A stretch of DNA of 23,440 bases, taken from Aphodosoma sp045600865 (lineage in GTDB: Bacteria > Bacteroidota > Bacteroidia > Bacteroidales > Paludibacteraceae). Of the stretch, positions 6,203 through 15,154 are shown piece by piece. The translations under genes were made by a program, and so were the position numbers. Under the pieces are notes generated by a model, which did not search any database, was not told the DNA's origin, and saw only the letters and a list, made by a program, of their open reading frames with translations. The stretch lies in assembly GCA_045600865.1 (NCBI GenBank), contig JAZRYS010000271.1, positions 1 to 23,440 of the forward strand. The letters are read 5' to 3'. The stretch's first letter is position 1; each line of letters opens with the position of its first letter.

Positions 6203-8224
6203 TTAACTTATCAATTCGAAATCCAATTGTTTTTTTATCAAATCTGCCTTGGCAATCTTGACTGTCACTGTCGCTCCAAGCTGGTACGATTTGCGGCTTC
6301 TTCTTCCGATGATACGGAAATTCTTCTCATCATACGCGAAATAGTCGCCCTTTATGGTTCTCAGTGGCACCATGCCTTCGCATTTGTTTTCGTTGAGTTC
6401 CACGTACATTCCCCATTCGGTCACGCCAGAGATTGTTCCGTCATACACTTCGCCGATATGCTCTTTCATGAACTCAATCTGCTTGTATTTTATCGATGCG
6501 CGTTCTGCGTTGACAGCCAGTTGCTCCATGTCGGAACTGTGCTGGCATTTCTCTTCCAGAGGCTCTTTCTGCACGCTTCTGCCTTTTGCAAGGTATCGTG
6601 TCAGCAGTCGGTGTACCATGAGGTCTGGGTAACGTCTGATGGGGGATGTGAAGTGGGTGTAGAAGTCGAATGCCAGTCCGTAGTGACCTATGTTCACAGT
6701 TGTATAAAGTGCCTTGGCCATGCTTTTTATGGCAAGCATCTCTATCAGGTTCTGTTCTTTCTTTCCCTGAACGTCGTCCAGCAACTTATTGATAGCCGAA
6801 GAGACTTCCTTGTTCTGGCCTTTCAGTTTCACATTGTAGCCGAACCTTGCCACGAATTGCTGGAAAGCATCTATCTTGTCAGGATTTGGCACATCGTGCA
6901 CGCGGTATACCATGGCTTTTGGCTTCTGTCCACGGCCTGGTTTGCCGATATGTGTCGCCACTGTCCTGTTTGCTAAAAGCATGAACTCTTCAATGAGTTT
7001 GTTGGCTTCTTTCGATTCTTTGAAGAAAACCTTCAGCGGCTTGCCTTTTTCGTCTATCTCGAAGGCTGCTTCAACCCTTTCGAATGCTATAGCGCCTTCA
7101 TCGAACCTTTTTGCCCTCAGTTTCTCGGCAAGTTTGTTTAACTCCACGATAGCTTTTTCCACCTCTGTCGCAGTACGGTTCTGCTCAATTATCTCCTGAG
7201 CCTCTTCGTAGCAAAGTCTCTGGTCGGAGTTTATCACTGTCCTGCGGATGATGTAGTCGAGCACTTTTGCATCTTCGTTCATCTGGAATATTACGGAATA
7301 GGCCAGTTTGTCTTCGTTAGGTTTCAATGAACAGAGGTCGTTGCACAATTTTTCGGGGAGCATAGGAACTGTCCGGTCAACAAGATAGACAGACGTGGCT
7401 CTTTTGTACGCTTCTTCGTCAATAATCGACTTCTCCTTGACATAGAATGACACATCGGCTATATGTACTCCGATTTCGTATTTGCCATTGCCTATCTCTT
7501 TGAACGACAGAGCATCGTCAAAGTCCTTTGCGGTCTTAGGGTCTATGGTGAAAGTGGTTGTGCCTCTGAAATCCAGTCGGTTTGCAATCTCTTCGGCTGG
7601 TATTCCATCTGGCAGTTCGTCAGCTGCTTTCTCTACCTCCTTCGGGTAGGTGTAAGGTAATCCGAACTCGGCCAGTATGGCGTGCATCTCGGTGTTGTTG
7701 TCGCCAACATTGCCCAAAACGGCTGTTATCTCGCCTACAGGATTCCTGTTGGGGTCTTTCCACTCGATGATTTTGCCTATGCATTTCTGGTTGTTCTTTG
7801 CTCCGTTGAGGTTTCTGAGTGGTATCAATATGTCGTGTTCCAGGTATTTCCTGTCAACGTTAAGGAATGAAATGTTTTCTTTTATCTCAAGTATTCCGAC
7901 AAAAGTCTTGCCGACTTTGCTTTCTGCTTCGATCGTCTGTTCATCTGGTTTCAGACTGCGGTACGCCCCAGCTTGAATCTGTTCAACCATTCCGGCCAAC
8001 TCAAAGCCGTCCAGAGCATCCACAACAACTTTGCGCTCATCAGGGTGTGTCAATGCAAGTGCCGCAGATATCTGCTTGTAATTGAATGCTCTCTTGGGAT
8101 TGTTGTCCAGAAATTCGAGTACGTTTCTCTCGATTTCAAGTCTCTGTTTCTTACTTAATCCTCTTCCTTTTCTCCTCTCTGGCATCTTTCCATTCTTGCT
8201 TTTTTTCTCTTTCTTGGTCTTCAT
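6203..8224 (-). CDS. rnr: Ribonuclease R
   Basis: A 673-residue 3'-5' exoribonuclease of the RNase II/R family, which degrades structured RNA. Domain order: a Lys-rich N-terminus (MKTKKEKKSKNGK), a winged-helix segment (about 25-90), cold-shock domains (about 95-205), the RNB catalytic domain (about 215-550) and an S1 domain (about 585-670, YDGTISGVTEWGMYVEL). The catalytic acidic cluster IDPKTAKDFDDA places Asp at about 228, 234, 236 and 237, matching the metal-binding set of E. coli RNase R. A longer in-frame reading to 8251 starts with TTG inside the promoter -7 box, so the ATG at 8224 is the start. This is the first gene of the seven-gene minus-strand operon. Confidence 0.95.
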   Translation of the reverse strand: MKTKKEKKSKNGKMPERRKGRGLSKKQRLEIERNVLEFLDNNPKRAFNYKQISAALALTHPDERKVVVDALDGFELAGMVEQIQAGAYRSLKPDEQTIEAESKVGKTFVGILEIKENISFLNVDRKYLEHDILIPLRNLNGAKNNQKCIGKIIEWKDPNRNPVGEITAVLGNVGDNNTEMHAILAEFGLPYTYPKEVEKAADELPDGIPAEEIANRLDFRGTTTFTIDPKTAKDFDDALSFKEIGNGKYEIGVHIADVSFYVKEKSIIDEEAYKRATSVYLVDRTVPMLPEKLCNDLCSLKPNEDKLAYSVIFQMNEDAKVLDYIIRRTVINSDQRLCYEEAQEIIEQNRTATEVEKAIVELNKLAEKLRAKRFDEGAIAFERVEAAFEIDEKGKPLKVFFKESKEANKLIEEFMLLANRTVATHIGKPGRGQKPKAMVYRVHDVPNPDKIDAFQQFVARFGYNVKLKGQNKEVSSAINKLLDDVQGKKEQNLIEMLAIKSMAKALYTTVNIGHYGLAFDFYTHFTSPIRRYPDLMVHRLLTRYLAKGRSVQKEPLEEKCQHSSDMEQLAVNAERASIKYKQIEFMKEHIGEVYDGTISGVTEWGMYVELNENKCEGMVPLRTIKGDYFAYDEKNFRIIGRRSRKSYQLGATVTVKIAKADLIKKQLDFELIS

Positions 8225-8248
8225 TTTAGTGTCAGCATAAATCCGCGG

Positions 8249-8280
8249 CAAAGTTACGACTTTTTCTTTAATCCACCAAA
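8249..8280 (-). promoter_or_regulatory. Promoter of the rnr operon
   Basis: On the minus strand TTTG (8280-8277) and TAACTTTG (8256-8249) are separated by 20 nt. Predicted start is near 8242, which leaves a leader of about 18 nt before the rnr ATG at 8224. Confidence 0.8.
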
Positions 8281-8325
8281 CATTTTTGCCTATTTATGTG
8301 TTTGTTGAAAAAATGCCCTTTTTTG

Positions 8326-8357
8326 TTTGCCAATTCCAAAAAATAGTCGTACCTTTG
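8326..8357 (+). promoter_or_regulatory. Promoter of the PgpH-gldG operon
   Basis: TTTG (8326-8329) and TACCTTTG (8350-8357) are separated by 20 nt. Predicted start is near 8364. It is divergent from the rnr promoter, with about 45 bp between the two -33 boxes. Confidence 0.85.
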
Positions 8358-8388
8358 CAGTTTGAAATATCATACTCTCTGTATTAAA

Positions 8389-10503
8389 GTGCAAAGACTG
8401 GAACTTAATAACTGGCAGCGTCGTCTCACTTTTGCCGTTGCGTATATCTTAACTGTTGTGTGCGTGTATTTTATGTTGCCTGCCAACAGTGAGATGGATC
8501 AATATTATGAGGTGGGAAAACCGTGGACCTACGATGCTAAGATAGCACCGATGGATTTCCCTATTTACAAGACTGAAGAGCGTTTGCAGGCTGAACGTGA
8601 CAGTATTCAGTGTCTGCTCTTGCCTTACATGAATGTTGATACCTCCGAAATATCGGCATCGTTGCGCATCATTAGTGCGTCGAAGAACAGTGGCGGCAGT
8701 GACAGTAAGGTATACGACATCGTGGAGCAGAACCTGCTGTACGTCTATAAACAAGGCATTATTTCAATAGACGACAAGAGTTGGATGCAGAAGATGTCCA
8801 TTGATGGCATCATCTTGGTGTTTTCTGACAATACTGTCGAGGAACGTTCTTTGGATGAGGTGTTTACTCCTCGCGAAGCTTGCTCTTTCGTAGAACAGTC
8901 TCTGGTTGAAGCTAAGATCAATTCTGATGTAATCAGGAACCTGAAAATTTCAAAGTACATATCTTCGAACCTTGTGGTAAACGAAGACAAGACTGAGACG
9001 GCAAGTCGTGAACTCGCGAATAGCATCATGCCAACGGCAGGAATGGTTCAGGAGGGCGAGAAGATTGTTGACAAAGGGGAGGTGGTGACAGAGGATATCG
9101 ATCTTATGCTTCAGTCTCTGAAACGTGTCAGTCAGGAGGATGGCAATCACGGCAATGTCTCTTTTTGGTCTGTATTCGGAGATGTAGTGCTGATAATGAG
9201 TTTCTATGCTCTATTCTGGCTTTATCTGCTCTTTTTCCGTCCCAAGATTTTTCGTTCCGCACGTGAATCTCTTTTCCTGATTCTCTCCTCAGTCATAATG
9301 ATAGCCTTGCTATCTCTCTGTATCCGCTTCTTCGGGTTTTCGGAATATTTGGTTCCTTTCGCCATACTTCCTCTTGTTGTGCGAGTCTTTTTCGATTCAC
9401 GTACTGCCCTTTACCTCCATTGGGTGACGATAATGACCTCTTCTCTGTTTGTTCCCAATCCTGCAGAGTTCCTCATTGTTCAGGCTCTTGTAGGCATGGT
9501 AGCAATAATTTCGCTCAAGGATATCACTGCTCGTAGCCAGCTGGTACGCTCGGCTCTGATAATCTTCGGGGTTTATGTCCTTTCCTATCTTGCGCTCCGG
9601 TTTTCGGTCGGAACAAATATCGAGGATGTCAATTACTGGGTAGTAGGTATATTCTTCATTAATTCTGTTACAATACTACTTACTTTCGGAATCATATTTG
9701 TTGTCGAGAAGGTGTTCGGATTTCTCTGTGATATCTCTCTGCTGGAACTTTCGAATGTCAACAATCAATTGTTCCGCGACTTTGCAGTAAAATGTCCGGG
9801 TACCTGCCAGCATGTGATGCAGGTTTCGAACCTGGCGGAGAATGTTGCCCGTGCTGTAGGCGCGAATCCTATGCTTGCCAAGGCAGGTGCGATGTACCAC
9901 GACATAGGCAAGATGAGTAACCCTATGTGCTACACTGAAAATCAGGCAGGAGGGGTCAATCCTACTGCTTCGCTTGAATATACACAGGCTGCCGGGCTTA
10001 TTATAAGCCATGTATCTGAGGGCGTGCGTCTGGCCAAAAAGCATCATCTTCCTTACCAGATTATCGAATTCATTCTCATGCACCATGGCACAAGCACGAC
10101 TCGCTACTTCTATAACTCATACGCAAACGAACATCCTGGCGAGCCTGTCCCTGTTGAGAAGTTTCAGTATCCTGGCCCAATACCTCGCACAAAAGAGACT
10201 GTAATCGTCATGATGTGTGATGCCATCGAGGCTGCATCCCGTTCTCTCAAGGAATATAACGAGGAGTCTATTTCTAAGTTGGTTGACGGCATTGTCTCTT
10301 CACAAATGGCAGAAAAACAGTATGATGATGCTCCTATCACTATGCGTGACGTTAACATTGCCAAGAATGTTCTCAAGGAAGAACTTCAGAACATATATCA
10401 TGGCCGTATCTCTTATCCTGAACTCAACAAGTCTGGCAAGACTCCTTTCGAGATGGCTAAGGAACTGAACATTAATTTGCCGCGGCGTTTTACTAAAAGA
10501 TGA
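8389..10503 (+). CDS. 7TM-HD domain phosphodiesterase, PgpH-like
   Basis: A protein of about 704 residues with the 7TMR-HDED / 7TM / HD architecture of PgpH. In Firmicutes PgpH degrades cyclic di-AMP; the same role here is an inference. It has an N-terminal membrane segment (about 12-30), an extracytoplasmic region to about 260, and a cluster of seven membrane helices (about 265-450). A cytoplasmic HD domain follows with metal-binding H at QHVMQVSNLAENVA (about 474) and the HDIGK motif (about 504-508). No ATG precedes the first helix. A TTG at 8362 coincides with the predicted transcription start, so the GTG at 8389 is my preferred start. The stop overlaps the gldG ATG by 4 bp. Confidence 0.87.
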   Translation: MQRLELNNWQRRLTFAVAYILTVVCVYFMLPANSEMDQYYEVGKPWTYDAKIAPMDFPIYKTEERLQAERDSIQCLLLPYMNVDTSEISASLRIISASKNSGGSDSKVYDIVEQNLLYVYKQGIISIDDKSWMQKMSIDGIILVFSDNTVEERSLDEVFTPREACSFVEQSLVEAKINSDVIRNLKISKYISSNLVVNEDKTETASRELANSIMPTAGMVQEGEKIVDKGEVVTEDIDLMLQSLKRVSQEDGNHGNVSFWSVFGDVVLIMSFYALFWLYLLFFRPKIFRSARESLFLILSSVIMIALLSLCIRFFGFSEYLVPFAILPLVVRVFFDSRTALYLHWVTIMTSSLFVPNPAEFLIVQALVGMVAIISLKDITARSQLVRSALIIFGVYVLSYLALRFSVGTNIEDVNYWVVGIFFINSVTILLTFGIIFVVEKVFGFLCDISLLELSNVNNQLFRDFAVKCPGTCQHVMQVSNLAENVARAVGANPMLAKAGAMYHDIGKMSNPMCYTENQAGGVNPTASLEYTQAAGLIISHVSEGVRLAKKHHLPYQIIEFILMHHGTSTTRYFYNSYANEHPGEPVPVEKFQYPGPIPRTKETVIVMMCDAIEAASRSLKEYNEESISKLVDGIVSSQMAEKQYDDAPITMRDVNIAKNVLKEELQNIYHGRISYPELNKSGKTPFEMAKELNINLPRRFTKR

Positions 10504-12191
10504 AAAAACACATTGTAACAGGACTGACAGTTGTTCTTGCCGTATGGCTTATTGCTACACGTCATGCCTTTTTCCGTATAGACCTGACAGAAGAAGGCCG
10601 TTATTCACTTTCTGATGCTTCCTGCCGGCAGTTGGAACGAATCGAAGAACCTATGACTCTCAATATCTATCTGGCAGGTGACCTTGATGCCAACATGCTC
10701 CGTCTGCGCCATGAAATTCTTGACCTTGTCGATGAAATGAATGTGGTGGCAGATAACAAGATTGAAGTGTGCGAGATAGACCCTTCTGATGCACCATCTG
10801 ACGAGAAACGTTATGCCAACTATCAGGCTCTTGAGGCACGCGGTATGAGAGGAATGAGTGTGACTAACCGTGAACGTAACGGTAAAATTTCAGAGGGTGT
10901 TGTTTTTCCTTGGGCTGAGTTGTGTTCCGAACATGACACCATGCAGATATGCCTTCTCCAGCCTGGTAGCCGTACCTCTGGCGAGGAATCTGTCAATGTT
11001 GCCGTCGAAGATATAGAATTCGAGATAATTGATGCTGTGCGTGTTCTCACCGACTGTAATCCTAAGCGCATTGCTTTCATTGACGGCCATGGCGAACTGG
11101 ACGAGGCTCACACTTTCGACATAATGAATGCTCTGAGCCGTTACTTCTATGTAGACCGTGGCATCTTGGGCTCTGACCCGGAAGTGCTCAATGATTATGC
11201 AGCCATTGTGATTGCAAAACCTGTAAAGCCTTTCTCGGAAAGCGACAAATATATTATCGACCAGTATGTGATGCGTGGAGGTAGTGTGCTTTGGCTCATT
11301 GATGGCGTTCAGATGAGTGATTCAATGCTCTCGCTCAACGGAATGACACCTCTTATTGCCAACGATGTGAACCTTAATGACATGCTTTTCCGTTATGGAG
11401 TTCGCATCACGCCTACCGTTCTTGAGGATATGCAGTGTGGCTATATGCCTGTTAATATGTCGAGAGTCGGTGAGACTCCTCGTTTTGAACCTATTCCATG
11501 GACTTTCTCGCCATTGCTGCAGCTCTCACCGCTCCATCCTGTCACCAAGACGCTTAACGACATAAAAGCTGATTATGCAGCTGGCATCGAAATTGTCGGA
11601 GATACATTTGACATGGTCAAGGAGGTTCTTATGGTTACGAGCAATGCTTCGCATGTAAATTGGGCTCCTTCCGAAATTGATGTCATGCAGGCTATAAAGG
11701 TTGAGCCTGAACAATACTTTGTCAACTCTTTCATTCCCGTGGGTGTCGCCATGGAAGGTGTGTTCACTTCTGTGTTTACGCATCGTACTGTGCCTGACGG
11801 GATAAACCAGTCTCGACCTACTGTTGAACGCAGCACGCGTACTCGTATGGTGGTTGTTGCCGACGGAGATCTGGCTCGCAATGAAATCCAGCGTCAGCCA
11901 GATGGCTCAATGTCGTTCATGTCTGTGGGTTACGATCGGGTGACTCGTCAGCAGCATGGTAATCGTGATTTCATCATAAATGCGATGCTGTACCTTACTG
12001 ACAGCGATGGCGTGATGCAACTCCGCCGCAAGCAGGTCGGTATGCATCTACTGAATCGTGTGTCGGCAGAGCAGAATCGTTCTCTGTGTGCTGTTGTCAA
12101 CATTGCGTTGCCTATTATTCTTCTCCTTGTTGTTGGTTTCATATATAATGTGTTGAGAAAACGTAAATATGCAGGTGCAGTTTCTAAATAA
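10500..12191 (+). CDS. gldG: GldG-type ABC-transporter auxiliary protein
   Basis: A 563-residue protein with an N-terminal membrane anchor (about 5-22), the sequence FFRIDLTEEGRYSLSDAS typical of the GldG start, an extracytoplasmic ABC_transp_aux domain (about 45-430, including IAFIDGHGELDE and IVIAKPVKPFSESDKYI) and a C-terminal transmembrane helix (about 533-555, ending in RKRKY). In Flavobacterium GldG works with the permease GldF and the ATPase GldA and is linked to gliding and type IX secretion. No gldF or gldA is in this window. Gliding itself is not implied, since non-gliding Bacteroidales carry homologues. It is coupled to the PgpH-like gene by an ATGA overlap. Confidence 0.85.
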   Translation: MKKHIVTGLTVVLAVWLIATRHAFFRIDLTEEGRYSLSDASCRQLERIEEPMTLNIYLAGDLDANMLRLRHEILDLVDEMNVVADNKIEVCEIDPSDAPSDEKRYANYQALEARGMRGMSVTNRERNGKISEGVVFPWAELCSEHDTMQICLLQPGSRTSGEESVNVAVEDIEFEIIDAVRVLTDCNPKRIAFIDGHGELDEAHTFDIMNALSRYFYVDRGILGSDPEVLNDYAAIVIAKPVKPFSESDKYIIDQYVMRGGSVLWLIDGVQMSDSMLSLNGMTPLIANDVNLNDMLFRYGVRITPTVLEDMQCGYMPVNMSRVGETPRFEPIPWTFSPLLQLSPLHPVTKTLNDIKADYAAGIEIVGDTFDMVKEVLMVTSNASHVNWAPSEIDVMQAIKVEPEQYFVNSFIPVGVAMEGVFTSVFTHRTVPDGINQSRPTVERSTRTRMVVVADGDLARNEIQRQPDGSMSFMSVGYDRVTRQQHGNRDFIINAMLYLTDSDGVMQLRRKQVGMHLLNRVSAEQNRSLCAVVNIALPIILLLVVGFIYNVLRKRKYAGAVSK

Positions 12192-12753
12192 TTGTCGTCT
12201 TGTGCTTTCTCTTGCCTGGCGCATTTTTGGCCGACTTGACGAGGTGATCCATGGCATTGATGATATGATAGGTCATCGTGGCCGTTTCTCTGGGGTAGTG
12301 CTGCCTATGGCTGTCATGGCTTCATTTGTCTCTCTGCTTTCCATAATCGTCTATACCAGAGACTATCAGCATGCAGTGGCCGAAATGGTATTTGTGTTTG
12401 GTTCTTTCCTTTTGATATACATTGTGTTTGTCTCTCTGCTCAATCTCATAGCCCACAAAGGTTGGTTCACGTCAAATCCCGCTGAGTTCTGCGAACATGC
12501 AAAGACGTTTGTTGTGTGTCTTCTTATTGTCCATTTCGACGTGACTGTAGCTCTTGCTCTTTTCCCTCATTTTCCTATTGCACGTCTGTTTGAGTTTTAT
12601 GCGTTGTTTGTCTCATGGACTATGACAGGTTTTTACATGCGTGTGTCGCAGTATCGAAATGCGTTTGGCATAGTCTTTGGAATATTTTTCCTTCTTTTCA
12701 TTCGACTATTGCCCGTAATCTTGAAAATTTGTTTTCCTCAATTGCCTATATGA
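12169..12753 (+). CDS. Multi-spanning membrane protein, possibly Yip1-like
   Basis: A 194-residue hydrophobic protein with about five membrane segments (about 42-62, 75-98, 112-133, 140-158, 164-188). A soluble N-terminus (RLDEVIHGIDDMIGHRGRFSG) precedes the first helix. Layout resembles the Yip1 family, but no diagnostic motif lets me name it with confidence. It overlaps gldG by 23 bp at its start and the FKBP gene by 4 bp at its end, so it belongs to the same transcription unit. With gldF absent it is tempting to see it as a membrane partner of GldG, but it lacks the length expected of GldF. Confidence 0.75.
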   Translation: MQVQFLNNCRLVLSLAWRIFGRLDEVIHGIDDMIGHRGRFSGVVLPMAVMASFVSLLSIIVYTRDYQHAVAEMVFVFGSFLLIYIVFVSLLNLIAHKGWFTSNPAEFCEHAKTFVVCLLIVHFDVTVALALFPHFPIARLFEFYALFVSWTMTGFYMRVSQYRNAFGIVFGIFFLLFIRLLPVILKICFPQLPI

Positions 12754-13268
12754 AAAGGATTGTATTTATAATATTGGCTGTCTTGACTCTTGTGTCGTGT
12801 GGCGACAACCACTTCGCTACATGGCGGGGGTTCAACGACAAATGGTATGACGATTATCGTGCCAATAGTGTTGGCACGGATACTGGAGTGATTCGTACTC
12901 AAATTCTTCCTTCTGGTGTGATTATTGAGTCCTATCATGATGGTTTTGGCGCAATTCCAAAAGCGACCAATGATCCTGTGACTGGCAAGTCAAGTGAGGT
13001 ATATGTCTCTATGGAAGGTCATTTGGCTGATGGTTCTCTCTTCCTCATGCGTGGCATTACTTCATACTCAGTGTCAGATCTCGTCCCTGGCCTTTGCGAG
13101 GCTTTCAAGCTTATGCGTCAGGGTTCTCATTGGAAGGTGATCTTGCCTTATAGCATGGGCTATGATTCTGAAGGCTCATCCAGTTCGTCTGAGCAGAACA
13201 TTTTCAATGTTCCTCCTTATAGCGTGTTAATTTTTGATATTGAATTGATAGATGTTACTAATTACTAA
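12750..13268 (+). CDS. FKBP-type peptidyl-prolyl isomerase lipoprotein
   Basis: A 172-residue protein. The start at 12750 is supported by a lipoprotein signal peptide (MKRIVFIILAVLTLVSC, Cys at 17) and by the ATGA overlap with the preceding gene. The C-terminal half is FKBP-like: SSEVYVSMEGHLADGSLF, then LVPGLCEAFKLMRQGSHWKV, ILPYSMGYDSEG, and PPYSVLIFDIELIDV. These match the FKBP pattern of G-x-L-x-D-G, the I-x-G-x-x-E-A loop, and PP-x-S-x-L-x-F-x-x-E-L. It probably folds or chaperones periplasmic or outer-membrane proteins. The typical active-site Asp and Trp positions are partly changed, so isomerase activity is uncertain. Confidence 0.82.
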   Translation: MKRIVFIILAVLTLVSCGDNHFATWRGFNDKWYDDYRANSVGTDTGVIRTQILPSGVIIESYHDGFGAIPKATNDPVTGKSSEVYVSMEGHLADGSLFLMRGITSYSVSDLVPGLCEAFKLMRQGSHWKVILPYSMGYDSEGSSSSSEQNIFNVPPYSVLIFDIELIDVTNY

Positions 13269-14466
13269 TCTTTTGCTTGCAATTCTGACGGTTTTTACAC
13301 CTCAGAATGTTCACAATCCGCAGTCTGATTGTGCTTCTTGTTATGTCTCGGATGCTGCGCAAGTGCTTTCACCTGAGACTGTGAATGAACTCAACAACCA
13401 TTGCTACAAACTTAAACAGGAAGTTGGCGTTGAGTATGCTATTGTCATCGTTGACAGTATTCGTGATGACGATGAGACTGCTTTTGCCGAAGAACTCTTC
13501 AATCTCTGGGGAATTGGCAATTCCAACAACAACAGCGGTGTCCTTCTGCTTTATGTCACTTCCATGCGTGCAGTACGCTTTCAGACTGGCGCTGGTATTG
13601 AGGGACTCTTGCCTGATGCCTATTTCAAAGGCTTTTTTGAGGAGAAGATGTTCCCTCTCATGCGCGAAGGCAGGCCTGATGAGGCTTTCATTTTGGCAAT
13701 GACGGATATTGAGGAACGTCTGACATCTGATGAGGCTCGTCAGGAACTCTTTGTCGAGCATGTCCATGAACGTGGCTTCTGGTGGAATGTGCTGGTTGTC
13801 TATCTTGCATTGGCATTCATTGCTTTGATAGTCCTTACAATATGGTTCTATTGCAGCACGAAACGTATTCTCGAAGACCCTGCTTTGGATAACGGCAAGA
13901 GGTTCGAGGCCATGTATCCTCTCCGACAGGTTCTCTGGGTGTGCTCTTTCATATTCCCGTTCCCTATCGTATATCTTTTGTTCTATATGTTCCGTTTCCG
14001 CAAGTCCTTGCGTTATGCGGCTCCTGTATGTGGCCTCTGTGGCATAGAGATGAAAGTCCTTTCTGAAGAGGAAGAAGATGCGTATCTCAATGAGAATCAA
14101 CAGGCCGAGGAGAATATCCATAGTGTCGATTATGATGTATGGGTATGCCCTCAGTGTGGTGCAAAGAAGATTTTCTCTTACCGCGATTCTCGTTCAGATA
14201 TGTATAAGAAATGTCCTGAATGTGGTTCTCACTCTTATCATTTGGTGCGTGAGACGGTTGTCGTTCCTCCTACTCCTGTAACGAATGGCAAGGGTGTCAA
14301 GATTTATTGTTGCGATGTATGTAAGGCTGAAAAACGTGTTGAGTTCGTCATACCAAAGATACCTCTTTTTGTCCCTGCCGGGACATGTCGTCCTGGCGGA
14401 GGCGGCATAGGTGGCGGCTTTGGCGGTGGTTTCACTGCTGGTGGCGGTGCAGGAGGTCACTTTTAA
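13252..14466 (+). CDS. TPM-domain membrane protein with zinc ribbons
   Basis: A 404-residue protein with an N-terminal signal or anchor (1-17). A TPM (YgcG-like) domain covers about 30-165 (VSDAAQVLSPETVNELN, GVLLLYVTSMRAVRFQTG). Two transmembrane segments lie at about 178-200 and 225-246. A cysteine-rich tail has four CxxC knuckles, C260/C263, C299/C302, C321/C324 and C354/C357, enough for two zinc ribbons. The end is Gly-rich (GGGGIGGGFGGGF), as is usual in TPM proteins. TPM proteins often sit beside lemA, as here (29 bp apart). A role in envelope or membrane-protein quality control is inference. The start overlaps the FKBP gene by 17 bp. Confidence 0.87.
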   Translation: MLLITNLLLAILTVFTPQNVHNPQSDCASCYVSDAAQVLSPETVNELNNHCYKLKQEVGVEYAIVIVDSIRDDDETAFAEELFNLWGIGNSNNNSGVLLLYVTSMRAVRFQTGAGIEGLLPDAYFKGFFEEKMFPLMREGRPDEAFILAMTDIEERLTSDEARQELFVEHVHERGFWWNVLVVYLALAFIALIVLTIWFYCSTKRILEDPALDNGKRFEAMYPLRQVLWVCSFIFPFPIVYLLFYMFRFRKSLRYAAPVCGLCGIEMKVLSEEEEDAYLNENQQAEENIHSVDYDVWVCPQCGAKKIFSYRDSRSDMYKKCPECGSHSYHLVRETVVVPPTPVTNGKGVKIYCCDVCKAEKRVEFVIPKIPLFVPAGTCRPGGGGIGGGFGGGFTAGGGAGGHF

Positions 14467-14495
14467 AATAACAAACTAAAAAATAGAATAAAACT

Positions 14496-15086
14496 ATGAA
14501 AAAATCTGTCTTGACTATCGTCATTTTTGTTGCAGTGATTGCTATTGCAATTCTTTGGCTTGCTTCTGGCTATAACAATATGGTTTCTGCACAGGAGGAG
14601 GTTACTACCCGTTGGTCTAACGTTGAGTCTCAATATCAGCGTCGTGCTGATCTTATCCCTAATCTTGTAAACACTGTCAAGGGTTATGCTGAGCATGAGA
14701 GTTCTACTCTTGAGGCTGTAGTTGCTGCCCGCAACAATGCGTCGAGCATTAAGATTGACCCTTCAGAAATGACTCCTGAGCAGTTTGCTGAGTATCAGAA
14801 GGCTCAGAACGAGGTTGGTGGTGCCATCGGACGTCTGCTTGCCGTTGCCGAAAACTATCCTGACCTCAAGGCTAACAGGAATTTCCTTGAGCTCCAGGAG
14901 CAGCTTGAAGGAACTGAGAATAGAATCCAGTATGCCCGTCGTGAATATAACGAGGGTGTGCAGGTATATAACACCATGGTTCGCCGTTTTCCAAACAACA
15001 TAGTAGCCAATATCTTTGGCTTTGACAAGATGAGTAAATTCGGGGCTGCCGAGGGCGCAGAAGTAGCTCCTACGGTAGAATTTTAA
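14496..15086 (+). CDS. lemA: LemA family protein
   Basis: A 196-residue protein with one N-terminal transmembrane helix (about 4-24) followed by the helical LemA domain. Hallmarks: YNNMVSAQEEVTTRWSNVE, QYQRRADLIPNLVNTVKGYA, AIGRLLAVAENYPDLKAN, NRIQYARREYNEGVQVYN and the end segment RRFPNNIVANIFGF. Orientation should be short N-terminus inside with the helical bundle in the periplasm. The role of LemA proteins is not settled; linkage to TPM proteins and to membrane proteases is common. It starts 29 nt after the TPM gene. Confidence 0.93.
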   Translation: MKKSVLTIVIFVAVIAIAILWLASGYNNMVSAQEEVTTRWSNVESQYQRRADLIPNLVNTVKGYAEHESSTLEAVVAARNNASSIKIDPSEMTPEQFAEYQKAQNEVGGAIGRLLAVAENYPDLKANRNFLELQEQLEGTENRIQYARREYNEGVQVYNTMVRRFPNNIVANIFGFDKMSKFGAAEGAEVAPTVEF

Positions 15087-15154
15087 TTTTTCCTGGATTA
15101 TTCGGAATTTCCAGTCTGTCTAGATTATTTAGAATTATTGCAAGATTGATAATC

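Noticed and set aside
5951..6976. A 341-codon open frame on the plus strand
   Set aside because: Antisense to rnr and the C_GCAxxG_C_C gene, both with clear family motifs; composition rich in His, Phe and Cys, no domain, no promoter.
13369..14121. A 250-codon minus-strand frame
   Set aside because: Shadow of the TPM-domain gene; no recognisable domain or signal.
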